The notes below the pieces were generated by a model, which ran no database searches, was not told the DNA's origin, and worked only from the letters and a program-made list of their open reading frames with translations. Position numbers and translations under genes: made by a program. DNA of 64,000 nucleotides from Dromaius novaehollandiae (lineage: Eukaryota; Chordata; Aves; Casuariiformes; Dromaiidae), in NCBI RefSeq assembly GCF_036370855.1, contig NC_088098.1, forward strand, positions 34,599,981 to 34,663,980, given 5' to 3'. Each line of letters starts with the position of its first letter. Position 1 is the stretch's first letter. Below are positions 1 to 12,329 of the stretch, one piece after another.

Positions 1-1300
1 TTATTATGCATGATAACCCTTAAGCTGACTGTCTGCAATGGATGGGGACATAGAGGTTTGTCTAAATTTTTACAAGTGTGCTGAAAGTTTCTTTTGTCTA
101 ACACACCAGCTAAGTTCTTGATTAGATAAGGAACTAAGAAAACCACTCTGGTGGATAAGATGGCAATCAAATGTGGAAATCTTCACTGTATAGAGCACCC
201 TGGGGTTTGTTAAATATCGGCAGATCTGCTTGTTGTAAGTGACAATGTTTATTCTTGCAAGTGAATTCCAAGATAGCTTGGGTTCCTTGAGGTTTAATCT
301 TGGCCCTTTTTTGTTTCTCTGATTAGTTGAAAACTGTAGCAGGTCACCCAGGCTCTTTGAAGGATGAAGGGCTCATTCCAGGGTGAGGCCCAATGAATTT
401 GTGAATGAATGAAAAGTTAATTGAGGAAAAAGGTAGAGCATATTTCGGTCATAGTTAATTTAAGCAAAGCTGATAAGTTAATAAACAGAAACACCAGTGT
501 GTTCTTTCAAGTAGAATTTCTGCTCCCACCCGATATCTTAGGTGTTGTTTCTCCGGGCTTTTTAAAGGTTGGTGCTTGTCATAAACAGTTTATTATCTAA
601 TCTTCTGCCCAAGGAGAGATTCTGTAGTGTTGAGTAATTACAAATAGATTGATCTCAATTGGACGGTGTGTTCACAAAAATAAAAGGAAAGATTATGCCC
701 TGTAAACTTTGTGGATTTTTACTTTTCTTTAAAAATATATACATATTTTTAACAACCAATCTTTGTGGAAAATAACCTGAATGTTACAAATAACCATTTT
801 TAGGAAAGTGAATGAAACTATTGAATTATATTCTGGATTTTTATTACACTTGAAATTTCTTTTGTAAACATTTCGGGATTGTGGTAAAATACAAAAGATG
901 TAATAAAGGCTTAATAATACGTATTTATTCAGTTTAAAACTATTACAAACAAAATACAGAAAACTCATGGAAGCAAATTGAAGGCACTCTTTTTTCTTGT
1001 TTAGAGAGGTGGAAGAGAAAGTTGTGTTTTGCTACAGGAAAGCTGCTTAAGGAAAATGCATAATTATGAGCTCTGTAATGCAGAAGAGAAGAACAGTGAA
1101 AAAAAAAAGCATAAGGCAGCAGGCAGCAGCTTTTAAAGCCTCTATAGTAACATTTTTTGTGAGTCAGGGAAGCCACAGCAAACAGCTGGAGAGATGGAAT
1201 CAAACATTTCTTCAATTTTAAATAAATGCTTTGTACTTCTGTGGAGCTTCCCACCCATGCATCTCAGACCCTCTGCAAACCCTAATGAATTTACTCTCCT
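1..1300. other. Intergenic DNA, nothing recognised
   Basis: AT-rich non-coding sequence. Short open frames here have no coding character and no recognisable motif. Confidence 0.6.
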
Positions 1301-1304
1301 GCAA

Positions 1305-1400
1305 TACTCTAAGGTGAGCGTTATCCTCATTTGGTAGATAAGGAAAAAGGAGCAGGAAAAGGTTAAACAATCTGCCATACGCCATATGAGAAGACTGCAG
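1305..1400 (-). mobile_element. MIR-like SINE remnant
   Basis: The string 'ttatcctcatttggtagata' with 'aggaaaaaggagc' and then 'ggttaaacaatctgccatac' mirrors the reverse complement of the MIR core ('ccattttacagatgaggaaactgaggc...ggttaagtaacttgcccaagg'). It is degraded, and the call rests on pattern memory. Confidence 0.4.
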
Positions 1401-3165
1401 AAGAGTTACAAATAAAAGATAGTGCCGGTGAAGACAGACAGCGCGGCCTGGCAATGGGGGCACCACGGCACAGCATCTCCTGTGACACTGCCCCCCCTCC
1501 CAGGTGTGCCAGGACAATTTTAGCTGGCTTGTGCTGCAAATGAATTTGTTCGAGTTGTGGGCATTAAAACTACCCGTCTGAAGTTTAGAAAAGGAAAAGG
1601 GGAGGGGGGACAACTTTCAGTATCAATCATTTCAATAATCTCTGGCAGTACGGTGCCACACACAGCTGCATTAGCAAAACTGAGGGGCGGACGTGCTGCA
1701 GTGCAGCAATGGGAATACGAAGCAAAGCACTGCAACTTATTTAACTAGGTGTATCCCCATGCTCCGGGCGAGGATTTAGGCAAGTGGAGATCCTGCTCTC
1801 AGGTTCTGCCATTGCTTTGCGGAGCGATTTCAAGTAGGTCACGTCCTCCCCCTGCACATCAGTTGCTCGCTTACCCAGGGTGGGGACCGTGATGTGGATC
1901 TCTGTACAACCTTTGAAAACGGAAAAACAAGAGATCTTAACTCCTTAGATACAGCACTGAAACTTTGGAGTTTAGCGTAATTTAATTTTAGGTCTAGGTC
2001 AAGCTCACTGAATTTGATTTAAAAATCATCAAAGCAAGAAATATGAGACTCCAGTTCACACATGTCCAATGTACAATTTTTGCAGGTTTGTAACAGGGCC
2101 TAGAGGGGCCCATCTCTCCTCCTTCTCCATCTCCGGTGATGGGAAAGGCTGCAATTCAAATGTGGTCTTTTGGTTTCCCCAGTGGAGGGCAGGTACTCCT
2201 GAGATGCATGACTAGGTATTGCCCTCCATTGCGTTATTTGCCTGCATGTGCACATGCGCAAACTAACCTGCTACACAATTTTCTGTGGAAATCCCCACCA
2301 GCTAAAAAACTTGAGAGCTGCTCTTACTAAAATAGGAGCTATTTAAGCCATTACAAATTAGAATCCTAATACACGACTACATTAAAGGTGAAAAGTACTA
2401 GTCCACTGCTTATTGATACCTAACAGCTACATGTATGTAATGAAAATTAAAATTAAATTTAATTAATCTATAGTCAGATAATAACAATTGCAATGTGATT
2501 TAAAGGCGTCTACACTGGCAGAACTGGTTTAAGGGGCAAGAAAACAGGCCAGTTGCCTGAGGTCCCAACCCTAGGTAGGCAGCAATGCCAGACATGCAAG
2601 GCTCAGGCAAAGGAGGGGAGAGCCTGCGCCTCTGCCTCTCCTTGACTCCACCATAAGTCCAAAGCATTGAGTCTCCAGCTATATGCTCCCAGAAATATGA
2701 CTGACTAAAACCCTCCCACACATCCTATTAATAAACTCTACCAATTTAATTTTTGTACTTAATGCCAGAAGAAAGTGCCTGATCCCTCAGGTCTTTGCAA
2801 ACCTTGCTGCCCCCTAGCTCAGCTGAAGGAGGTATTTATCTTACAAAAATAGAGACAAGAGTTGGGCTTTTTCTGCTGATACTCAGGCATCATTATCAGC
2901 AAAATAAACAGCAACTGGTTAAACAAGAAGCAAAAGCTTTAGTCGCTGGGGCAATTTGTAGCAGCCTTAGGATATGCTAATCATGGTCGGTCCTACACAT
3001 AACCACAACTAAATAGCATGATTTTCATCATTTTTCCCCACAGATACAAAGCACAGAAGTTTTTTTAAAAAAATAACACGTTGATTAAAACACAGGAGTG
3101 AGCCCATTTTAAAACTGCATACAGGGGTCCAGATGCAAAAGAGAGGAGACACCTGAAAGCTGCAT
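1401..3165. other. Intergenic DNA, nothing firmly recognised
   Basis: Mixed-composition non-coding sequence with C runs near 1490-1500 and AT-rich stretches at 2400-2480. No supported gene or element. Confidence 0.5.
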
Positions 3166-3169
3166 GATT

Positions 3170-4470
3170 CAGCGGTTCACTTTTGAGCCCTGACTCGAGA
3201 GTGCGGTGCAGGATGTCGGCTCCAGCTCGGGTGCCGCGCCTGGCCGGCGGCAGCGGGTGCCTTGGGACGGGACCTCCCGCAGCCAGCCTGCTCGGGGGCT
3301 CTCCTGGGCTTTCTCTAGAGATGCAGGAAGGGTTTCCCTTCGCGTGGGCACCTCAGTGGGGCAGCCTCTCCGGGGGGCTGGTGGCTGCGTTGTGGTGCCC
3401 GTAGTGCTACTTGTTGTTCAGCCAGCAGGGCTACCTCATTTACGCAGGCAGCGAGGGAGCTGGGTTTTGCCCTTGCCTCACGCTTACGCCCACCTCCTGC
3501 TACGTAACCTCCAGCCTCTGCTAGATCAGGCCACCTTGGGGAAAGACTTCACCTTCCTCACTGCTGGGTGGGCAGCGTCCCGCTGTGCCAGGCAGGGGCA
3601 GCTCTGTTTAGATGCTACGCGCTGACTAGTCAATCTAAAATACATAATTTTAGAGATGGGCCCAGAATACGGCTCTCTTGCGTCTCAAGCCCAATCTTCT
3701 ACAAAAGCAGAAGCTGGCCCACATTCACCTTCCTCCGCTGCATGTTTTTCAGACGGCAGCTGTGGCTGCAAACAGCTTTAGTGCGAAGTCCAGCCCCGTA
3801 GATATGTGTTAGGTGCATGCCCTCCACACAGCAGCCTTCTGAGGAGGGGCTGCGCTAATGCAACTTCCGCTGGCATCGCTGGGCCTCTGCACATGTCTGA
3901 GGAGAGCTGTGCAGGCGGCCTGGCTGCGGCGTGGATCGGGCGCCTGGTGGGTAGCCAGCAGCAGCCTCTCACCCTGTCCGCCGCTTTGGCCCAGTGCTCC
4001 AAATCCATCTGCACTGCCAGGCTTGCAAGTGAAATTGTGAGTGCATGAAGATGCTGCACGCGTACCTGCCACGGACTTCTGCGCTCCCCTTGGAGAGTGG
4101 AAATCCTTGGAAGCTTTGTTGTATTACCCTCTTTCTTTCTCCTCCTTTCATTTTAAACATTTCTTCCTTACTTTACCAGCACCTCTGCTATCCACTGCAT
4201 TGCTGGCTTTTTTTTTTCTCTATAATGGGAAAAAGTGTAAATTTTATTTATTATAGCTTAAAACAGTCAACTTTTAATTTGAAAGAAGTGATTTCCCTCC
4301 AGCATTGTTTCCCAGCTAACCCACCACATCCCCAGCACCGCGTTTTTCCTCTGGCGAATTCCCATTGTGATGCTTCTTCTCGTGGGCCCAAACTGCCTCC
4401 CTGCCACGCTGCCGCTGCCGCTAACCAAGGCGCAAGGCGACGAAGGAGCAAGCCCTGTGCGTAGAATTCA
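3170..4470. promoter_or_regulatory. GC-richer block with moderate CpG content
   Basis: GC-rich patches at about 3180-3400, 3800-4080 and 4320-4460 hold scattered CpGs, separated by AT-rich DNA (4110-4300). Open frames on both strands overlap and none shows protein-like features. It could be a weak CpG island or an enhancer; the regulatory label is a guess from composition only. Confidence 0.35.
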
Positions 4471-4479
4471 ACCCGCGAC

Positions 4480-5730
4480 CAAGCAAAGCAGCAAGCTAAT
4501 TGTTAACTTTGACCCTTTCCCTCTCTCTGCTGCGATACGCAACAGGCACTTACCAAGCCAAAGCGGGTGAAATAACAGCCTTTTTTGTTGTCGTTTTGTT
4601 TTGGTTTTGCTAACTATGAAGCTGTGCCAGATGAAAAGTCAAGCTTTTGATCTTGTGCAAAGCTGCAAAATACCTCCACGTTACCAGGTGAGCTATAGGT
4701 GTGAAAAATATTTGCAGGGTTTTATTTAAAATTAAAAAAAAAAAACAGTGACCAAGTCTCCTTCCACTCTCAAAAATAAGAATCCAAGCCTTCCATTAAT
4801 TCTTCTCTAACGTTTTTCTTATTTTAGGTATAGAAAACTGTAGCTCCCTCTGGGAAATACACTTTTAATTATAACTACCACTTTCTCTCTTAATTACAGA
4901 TTCAATGCTTAACAAAATGATATTTTAAATGAGTTAAGTTCTCTATTTTTTTAAAAATTTTTAGGTCTTTTAAAAGTCAATGGGACAAGTCTTTTACATC
5001 TCCCAGTAAGTTAAGCAAAACAAATGCCATTCCTACTTGATGTTCTTTAGGCTTCAGTGATTTTGTTATTTTAACATCTCTTAAATGTAAAGAACTTTTC
5101 AAGATGTCAATTCTCCCACCAATAAACTTAATTAAAATGTACATTTAAATGAAAGAGATAATTAATTCACACCATTCCATCTGCTTATTACTTGACAGTG
5201 AGCATGTATTAAAAGCTCAGACCTGTGAAAAGAAAACACACAGAAAGAGGCACAAATAAAACAATCGGCATCAAAATATCATTTTCTGTCACCATTTTCC
5301 TATGTTCCTACAATAAAACTGTCAGCTGAGTGAAGTTATTTTCTGCTTTTTATGAGAGTGGATTATCCTCACTTTCCAGTGAATTAATTTCATTGACACT
5401 GTAAATTCTTGTTGTGGCTGTTTTTCTTTTTAATTTTAGAAGTCATGATAGTTATGGCTATTGCTATATTTAAACACCCCTACCCCCCACCCCGAGAGGC
5501 CGCCTGGGCTATCAGTAACTTTTTCCAGTTAACTCTGTATAACAAGTCAGTGCTTCCTTTGTTTGAAAGGTGACTTCTAAAACCAGCAGTCACTTCCAAA
5601 CTGGAATAATACCCATTTCGTTATTTGTTATTATTATTTTCCTTGCAAAAGCCTAACCCATTTGGGATTGTGACTGGAATGTGTTTTGTTTCTAGGCAAA
5701 TACATAGTGTTTGCAGAAAGTCTAATAATT
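4480..5730. other. AT-rich intergenic DNA
   Basis: AT-rich sequence with an A run near 4733-4745 and no coding or repeat signature I can name. Confidence 0.6.
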
Positions 5731-5734
5731 TGCA

Positions 5735-6400
5735 AAGCGCTCCTTTCTCGCTCAGGGGGCTCTAGGGACGGGGACCAGAGCTCCCTCGGTAATGCCGGGG
5801 CACGCTGGCCTTTCTGTGGCCGGCTGATTAGCTCCCGCAGATCTAGTGCCAGCAAGAAGAGGCAGAAAGAAGCCAAGCTGGTGGTGTGGAGAGCGCCGGC
5901 CGCCCCTCGCTCTGCCCCGGAGGTGCCTCCGCCATGCGGGTGGGCACCGTGCTGCCTGCCCCGCTCTCCCGGTGTGCTCGCACGGCGCACACCAACTTCC
6001 TCCCTGGCTCCCCACGGAGGAAATTACAGGCTGTCAAGCGGCCGGGGCCATTCCCGGCATAGCTGCCCAAAGCCCCTGCTAGCAGCCTTCGCAGCCCTGC
6101 AGCCCGGGGCAGCCCGAGCAGCTGAGCAAAGGGGAAAGAGCATCGCTTTTGGGCAGAACATCATGGACGAGCACAAGTCGGAGCTGTCGCTTCACTTCGT
6201 TGTTCGGTCGGTGGCTTGCTTTGGAGAGAGGGGTTTGCTCAGCCCACCTGGGAAAGCCACGCAGGGGGATGAGAAATCGCAGCTTCTGGAGATCCCTCCC
6301 GTCAGCCCCAAAGCCCTCGGAGAACCCCTCCCTGGGAGGCTTTCCCAGGAAGGGCAGGTCGGATTACTGAAAAGTGGGGGCTCGGGAACAGCCGGAACAT
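5735..6400. promoter_or_regulatory. Small CpG-rich block
   Basis: CpGs are clearly denser here than in the flanking AT-rich DNA, notably at 5750-5960 and 6030-6230. A 240-codon open frame crosses it (5686-6408, +), but its predicted protein is low in recognisable structure and out-of-frame ORFs overlap it, as expected in GC-rich DNA. Candidate regulatory element or non-coding RNA promoter. Confidence 0.4.
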
Positions 6401-7035
6401 TTACCTAAAGCCTTCTTTATGGAGCTGCGCTTAGGAAGTTGTGGGAAGCAGCGACGCTGACGAGTCTCTGTGGCACAAGCTGTCTTTGGCAGCGTGAACA
6501 CAACTGATCTGTTCTTGATTGTATGACTGGCTAGGAAATTTTGACTGCAGAGACTCAGTGTGACACTGTCAAGAAAAAAAAATGAGTAAAGTACAAAGGC
6601 TATTTTGGGCATAATAGCTAGTCATTCTGCACACTAGGGAAATATCCCTATACACACAGCACAGCACCTTATGTATATGGAGATGCTGTGATAGCTCAGA
6701 CTGTTTCATAGTTTCCAATAAAAAGTTCTGTTTTCAAGGATTTTACAATCCAACCAGAAGCATTTGCTCTGGGACAAAACTAGACATACAGCATCCCTTG
6801 AAAAATGGGGAAGAGGGTTGTAAAAAGCCTGCTACACAAACCCAGTAATTTGATGCAAAGATAATATTTTATTCATAAAAATTCTAACCAAAAATGGTTA
6901 GTAGCAGAATAACATGATTGCTTTGTACACCTAACCTTTCAGAGACCATCAATATCTTGTACAGCTTTGATATTCCATCTCTCACAAGGGGTTTTTAAAG
7001 TGTTTGCAAAAGTTAATTATTTCAGTGTTGCTGTC
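6401..7035. other. Intergenic DNA, nothing recognised
   Basis: Non-coding, moderately AT-rich, with no supported feature. Confidence 0.6.
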
Positions 7036-7039
7036 AGGT

Positions 7040-7140
7040 AGACCATAATTATTCCCATCTGACAAGTGAGGAAGCCAAAGGCCAGGGAGGTTCAGCTTGA
7101 TAAAGAAACTAATGGCAGAAGATGAGATGAATTCCAGGGT
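7040..7140 (-). mobile_element. MIR-like SINE remnant
   Basis: 'attattcccatctgacaagt' followed by 'gaggaagccaaaggccaggg' and 'aggttcagcttgat' follows the order of reverse-complement MIR (tcccattttacagatgaggaa... then gaggttaagtgacttg). Confidence 0.4.
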
Positions 7141-10100
7141 CACTAATTCTCTACTGTCTTTTTCTTCTTGTTTTAGGTACAGAAATGTGTCTCTTTGCTT
7201 TCGGAGGGAAAAACAAAGACAAGTTCAATTGATTTTCGTTATGATTTAGAAATGCACGTTGATGAACATGTGCTATATGCCCCCTGAGAATGCTGTACTC
7301 TGTGTTTTTGTCTCTGTCATGAATGATTGAACATAATAAAAATAGATATATTATCACTCTAGAACATTTGAGCTAAAATCTACTAAGTGGACAAAGTAAA
7401 GTATTACAGGGGCTAAAGTTGTTCAGGTTATAAAGTGTAAGGTGGTATGTGTACTGGGAGGAGCTTGCTCCCATTCATTTAACTGGAAACACCCTTCCAG
7501 TCAGCATTGGTGGTCAGTAGTGAGTATCTAAAAAACATCAGCTGGTCCACACTTCAAAAAACCCCAATTTTCTATCCTGAGTGATTTCTTTTAAATCATT
7601 AGGATGCATTTCTCTCACCTTTTCAAGCTTCCCCCCCCACACACACACACAAAACGTGGAAAGGGAGCTTGTGCTCCCTGACCTCTGCATAGAAATTGAA
7701 AGTCACTGGGCTCCAGGAGCTGGAGATTCAGGAAAAAACACAAATACTGGAGATGGGCAATAACTAAACATTACAGTTCCACTTCTGTTGGGCTTGCAAC
7801 CCCAGATGCTGCTGTAAACAATCTAATTTCTGTCAAGCTCGTGACCCCACTTGTAACTTCTGTGACCTCACTTGTGGTCATGACTTTTAATTTGGGAACT
7901 GTTACTGGAGATACCCAATTCTTTATTTTAAACACTAAGCACAATTTTGCTAACCCCCTCAACACCACCAAAGGACATCAGCAGTCAGACTCCAGAAAAG
8001 TCATGAGAGACAGAATTTTGAAACACGATAATTTAGAGCCTTTTTTTCTGAGCCTACCTTTTCATCTTAACTCCTCTTTGCCTTCTGCAGAACGCATGCA
8101 TGGCAACTACAGTCCTACCAACTTCCACGAATTTATAGTGAGTAAAGTAGCTGTCACCCCTTCTTGAAAAGCTCTTGTTAAAAAAAGCCCAGCACAGAAT
8201 TCATGCGCTGATACTGTTGAGAACTTAAGCTTTTCTTACAATGTAGAAATTCCTAGTGACTGATGGCAGTGGGGGCAGCCCACCCCTTCCCTCTCCTCCC
8301 GCTGAGCCTGCTGCTGCTCTGGTGCCGGGCAGTTGCTCCATGCCTGTGCCCAGGCTCGCAGGCACCCAGGCAAGGGAGGGCATGTAGTGCTGGACAGGTG
8401 GCTGCCTGGTCCCCAGCAGTGCCAGCTCCTAAATTCAGGACAGATTTAGTTCCCACATCTATTCAAATAGCCACACTTGGGCTATACCTGGAGCTGTAGA
8501 GACCTGTCATCCCCTGCTTTCTTCAACGTTACTGGGATCAGATCTAGGCAGTGGACCAGCACCATTTCTGGAAGCCAAGAAGGGAGTCAGAGGGTGAACA
8601 GTCCTTCAAAAAGAGGAAGAGGAAGAAGAAAGGAGATCTATCTGCACAAGCGCTGTGGGGCTGTTCCTAGATTTCCTTCTTTCTTTCCCCAAACACTTGC
8701 AGCAGTTGTGAGGAGGAAACCAACCCTATTTGCCCCCCATGCTGCCCACCAGGGCAGTAGCTTGCAGATGGGAGCGTCTCCCATGGGCAAGCTGGCTCTT
8801 ATTACAGCCAGGATCCCCTGGGCTCGCAGGCTGCCAACACCGCAGCTTGCCTGAGTGGCATGTGGCCTTTGGCACTTCTTTATGATGCGTAAAGAAACCC
8901 TGAAGTGATATTTTTCTTTTAGCATTAGAAATTCAGGTGTTGTCTGGCTTGAAAAGCTCCATGGCAACCGGGGAGCAAGGGGAAACAATGGCATTACAAG
9001 AGCCAAGAGAGTGAAAACTGAGCAACTGAGAACCATCAGTGGAGCTGCCAGCTCTAATGGTTTTCCTTACAGGTTATAGGCTTTCAGACCCTGTGAAGGT
9101 TTTGGAGGGATAAACCGTCTCTCTGCAAGAAGAGCACCCCTGGCTGGTCATCACCATCCTCCTGGGTTGAGAGTCTCCCAGAGGTGCTCCAATGGCCTCC
9201 ATTTAAGGCACCAGGTGCCCCTAGGCTTCATTTTCTGGCTGCCTTGGTCTCCTGCTCACCACATCACTAGAGAGCGGGTGGAATAGCAGGGGGCATATGA
9301 CAAGGGCTAAAGAAATAGCCGTAGCCAAGTTAGCTACTCAAGTATTTCATGGAGCAGGCTAAATCGTGTCTGGGGGAAGGACAGGTGGATAATTTTGTGC
9401 ATGGGTATATTAACCCATACGAGAGGAGTGCATAATCATATTCCTGTGTTGGAGCTGGAGGAATAACTACAGATGCAGTAGCATGAATAATTGTGGTACA
9501 CCATAATAGTGGCTGAGCTTCCAGCTCTTTTTGTCAGTCGTATGGGAAAAGCTGGGAGTTAGAACAGAAAAACTGTGATAGAAATGGGTTATCCTTCCCC
9601 AGGGTTGTGGGACTGTCAGCAGCAGTACTGCCCGGGGATTTGGGGAGGTACGGTAGTGGGAAAAAAGAAGTGAGTGGTTTCTCTGTGGTAGGGTACAGTC
9701 TGCTCATTATTTCCTATAAAAGTGCTGTCAAGAATTCAAAGCTAGTATACACTGTTCTGACATAATATTCTAGGGACTTAATTTTGAGTAGTAGACACTA
9801 GGCCTACTGATCACCGCCTGGTCCTTGCATTATGATAAGCTTTTCTGATTTGCTCCATCTGTAATACATTATAGCTTTTTGTTTTGCCCATTAAAGAAAT
9901 ATATCATTTATGGTATGGCAATGAATTAAATGTTAAGGAAAGCCTATGATAATGAGAAGTTTGTGGAACAAATCATGTACACGGAGTTTTAAGTTGGTTC
10001 TGAAATACCTACCCTTGCTACCCACAGCTACCCTTGCTGTGAATATCCTAGGTATTTCACAGTTGCTTTGTATGTTAACATGTTCCACACAGGGGTCAGC

Positions 10101-10453
10101 AGTAGTTAACCATAATGAGGTAATTACAAGGTACATTGCTTACGGATGTATGTTAGGGGACATACATTAAGGATGTAGACTAATGGTGCTGTAGTGACAG
10201 CAAGTTCAAGATTTGTAATAATGTTCTGTATACTGAATGTCTTTAATTTCACTTTTTAAATAGGCTTTTTCAGCTTTTTTCTTCCTTAATACTGTATATA
10301 TTGCCATATATACATTTATCTGTGTGGAAGCTAACGATACGGGAGTATGTTTTCAGATGTCAGGGATGTCAGTCTAATGAGGCAAAAGAGGTAATCAGTG
10401 TGTTTGTATCATTTGGTCCAAGTTTTCTTCCATAGAGTTAAAATGAAGCCATC

Positions 10454-10459
<6 letters not shown>
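7141..10459. other. Intergenic DNA with a short CA tract
   Basis: Non-coding sequence. It includes a C run plus CACACA tract at about 7630-7653, a GC-richer patch at 8260-8860 with few CpGs, and otherwise ordinary unique-looking DNA. No gene supported. Confidence 0.5.

Positions 10460-10487
<28 letters not shown>
10460..10487 (+). repeat. Poly-A run (28 nt)
   Basis: An uninterrupted run of 28 A residues followed by an A-rich and then T-rich segment to about 10516, so the surrounding DNA can fold back on itself. No retroposon body was recognised. Confidence 0.9.
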
Positions 10488-10492
<5 letters not shown>

Positions 10493-11087
10493 AGAAAAAA
10501 CTTTTTTCTTTTTCTGTTAATTTTTGAAAAATCATGGCAGATTAGGTGAAGAGGAGAGGATAGGAAAGCTGGTCTGGTGAAACAGCTGTATTATCCATTG
10601 GCTGCAGAAACAAGAAATAATGTGTGAAAAGAATTGAGAATGGAGTAGAGACAAAGTGTATGTTCACATCATCAGCACAGCCCTGGCAGATATCTGAGCT
10701 ATCTGCAGCTGGGCAGTGCGAGTTCTGCTGGCAGGAGGCACACAGCAGCAAGCACATTCACCATAAAACTTGCTTCAGACTGGCTAAGATCTTGGGTGGT
10801 TAATCTGCGCTGAGCAATGCACTGATATAATATTACTACTAGCAACTCTTGAGCTGGTAGTTTAATCCCTGAGCTATGGTGACTGCAAAACAGGTACACC
10901 TCACAGCTCTGAAGCACAAAGATATTAAGGTCAAATTCTGAATATTCTTTTGAAGCAATATGGAACCTCACTAGGAGAAGAATGCCCAATTTTTAAGCAT
11001 TGAGGTGATACAGTTGCACTTTTGGTTCAATATCTTGCCATGGTTTGATACCAGTCAGGAATCTAACTCCATAAGGATGTTGTGTAG

Positions 11088-11215
11088 ATAATTTTATTAA
11101 CATGTCCAATAATAAGATACTATGATGAAAGAATAACAGAAAGTCTCCTGAATAATTTTATTAACATGTCCAATAATAAGATACTATGATGAAAGAATAA
11201 CAGAAAGTCTCCTGA
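11088..11215. repeat. Perfect 64-bp tandem duplication (two copies)
   Basis: Bases 11088-11151 and 11152-11215 are identical 64-bp units starting 'ataattttattaac' and ending 'gtctcctga'. No difference was seen between copies, implying a recent duplication, or an assembly artefact if unsupported by reads. Confidence 0.95.
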
Positions 11216-12320
11216 GCATATTCTGTATTCAATGTGAGGTTTAAATAGTGTGCAATAATCAATACAAGAAGTCACATATTTAATAAGGATAGAAAAACGA
11301 TAGTATAGTTTAACAAAAAGTATCCTAAGCATGAAAGGAAAGGTACAGTAGAAAAAACAAGTGTGTTAACATTGAATTAAAAGACCATCATATAGACAGA
11401 GGATGAATTTAGATTAAACCATCAGTCTTAACCTATTTTCTAAACTTTTTATGCTTGATCTTGCAACTTGATTTTTTTAAATTACAGTATTTCTATCTTC
11501 AGTAACATGTGTACAAAATACACATTATATGTATAATAATACATATCGTTACATAATACATATATAATATGTGTAAATAATACACATACACCTACTTACA
11601 GTTAAATCACTGTAGGGGTAATGAATCTTCATCTAAACCAACGTATCAGCACAGATTTTGAGAGACTGCTGGTTACCCGTTACAACCTTACACAGATATG
11701 CAAGTGTATGCTTGCATAGTAGATATATATAATTATGCTTATATAAATGTACACGTTTAGAGCGAGATTCTTATTTACCTTCCTAAGGTAATTATCAGCA
11801 AAGTATGAAACTACCGTTTTTACTAATACTTGGAGACATTATCAAATTGAACCTGCCTTAATATTTCAAATGTTGAAACTGTCAACAACAACAAAAAACC
11901 CCTAAAGCTAATGGAGCCTTTGCCATATAAAGCAAATATTTTTACAACCAGAAGGGGTAGAAATGTAATTTCTTCTTAAATTAAAGCTGTTCCTCAAGCA
12001 ATCACCTAAGTGCAAGGGCTCAAGAAGCAGCGCCGTGAGAGGCAGATGAGGACTGATGAAGTCTCCTTTGCTGTAGGAGCACTATATGGCATTTGGATTC
12101 TCAGTTGCCTAGAAAGATAGAGGTAATAAGTGATGCTTCCCGCAGGACTGAAGCATTCCTGAAAATCGGTTTGTACGCGAAGGAGCCGAGTGCACTGCCA
12201 GTGCTGTGTGTGTGTGGCCACTAACAAGGTGTTTGTCTGGTTTTTTTTAAGCCCATCCTGATGCTTTTCACGGAACACTTAAGAAAAATCATTGTATTTG
12301 TGATGTCTGCCGTTTCTGTC
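11216..12320. other. AT-rich intergenic DNA
   Basis: Contains TA/CA-rich low-complexity sequence at about 11511-11600 and 11720-11760. No gene or named element. Confidence 0.6.
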
Positions 12321-12329
12321 AGGTTTGGC

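Noticed and set aside
5686..6408. 240-codon open frame on the + strand
   Set aside because: Lies in a CpG-rich block with competing frames, no recognisable domain, and no support for splicing or start context.
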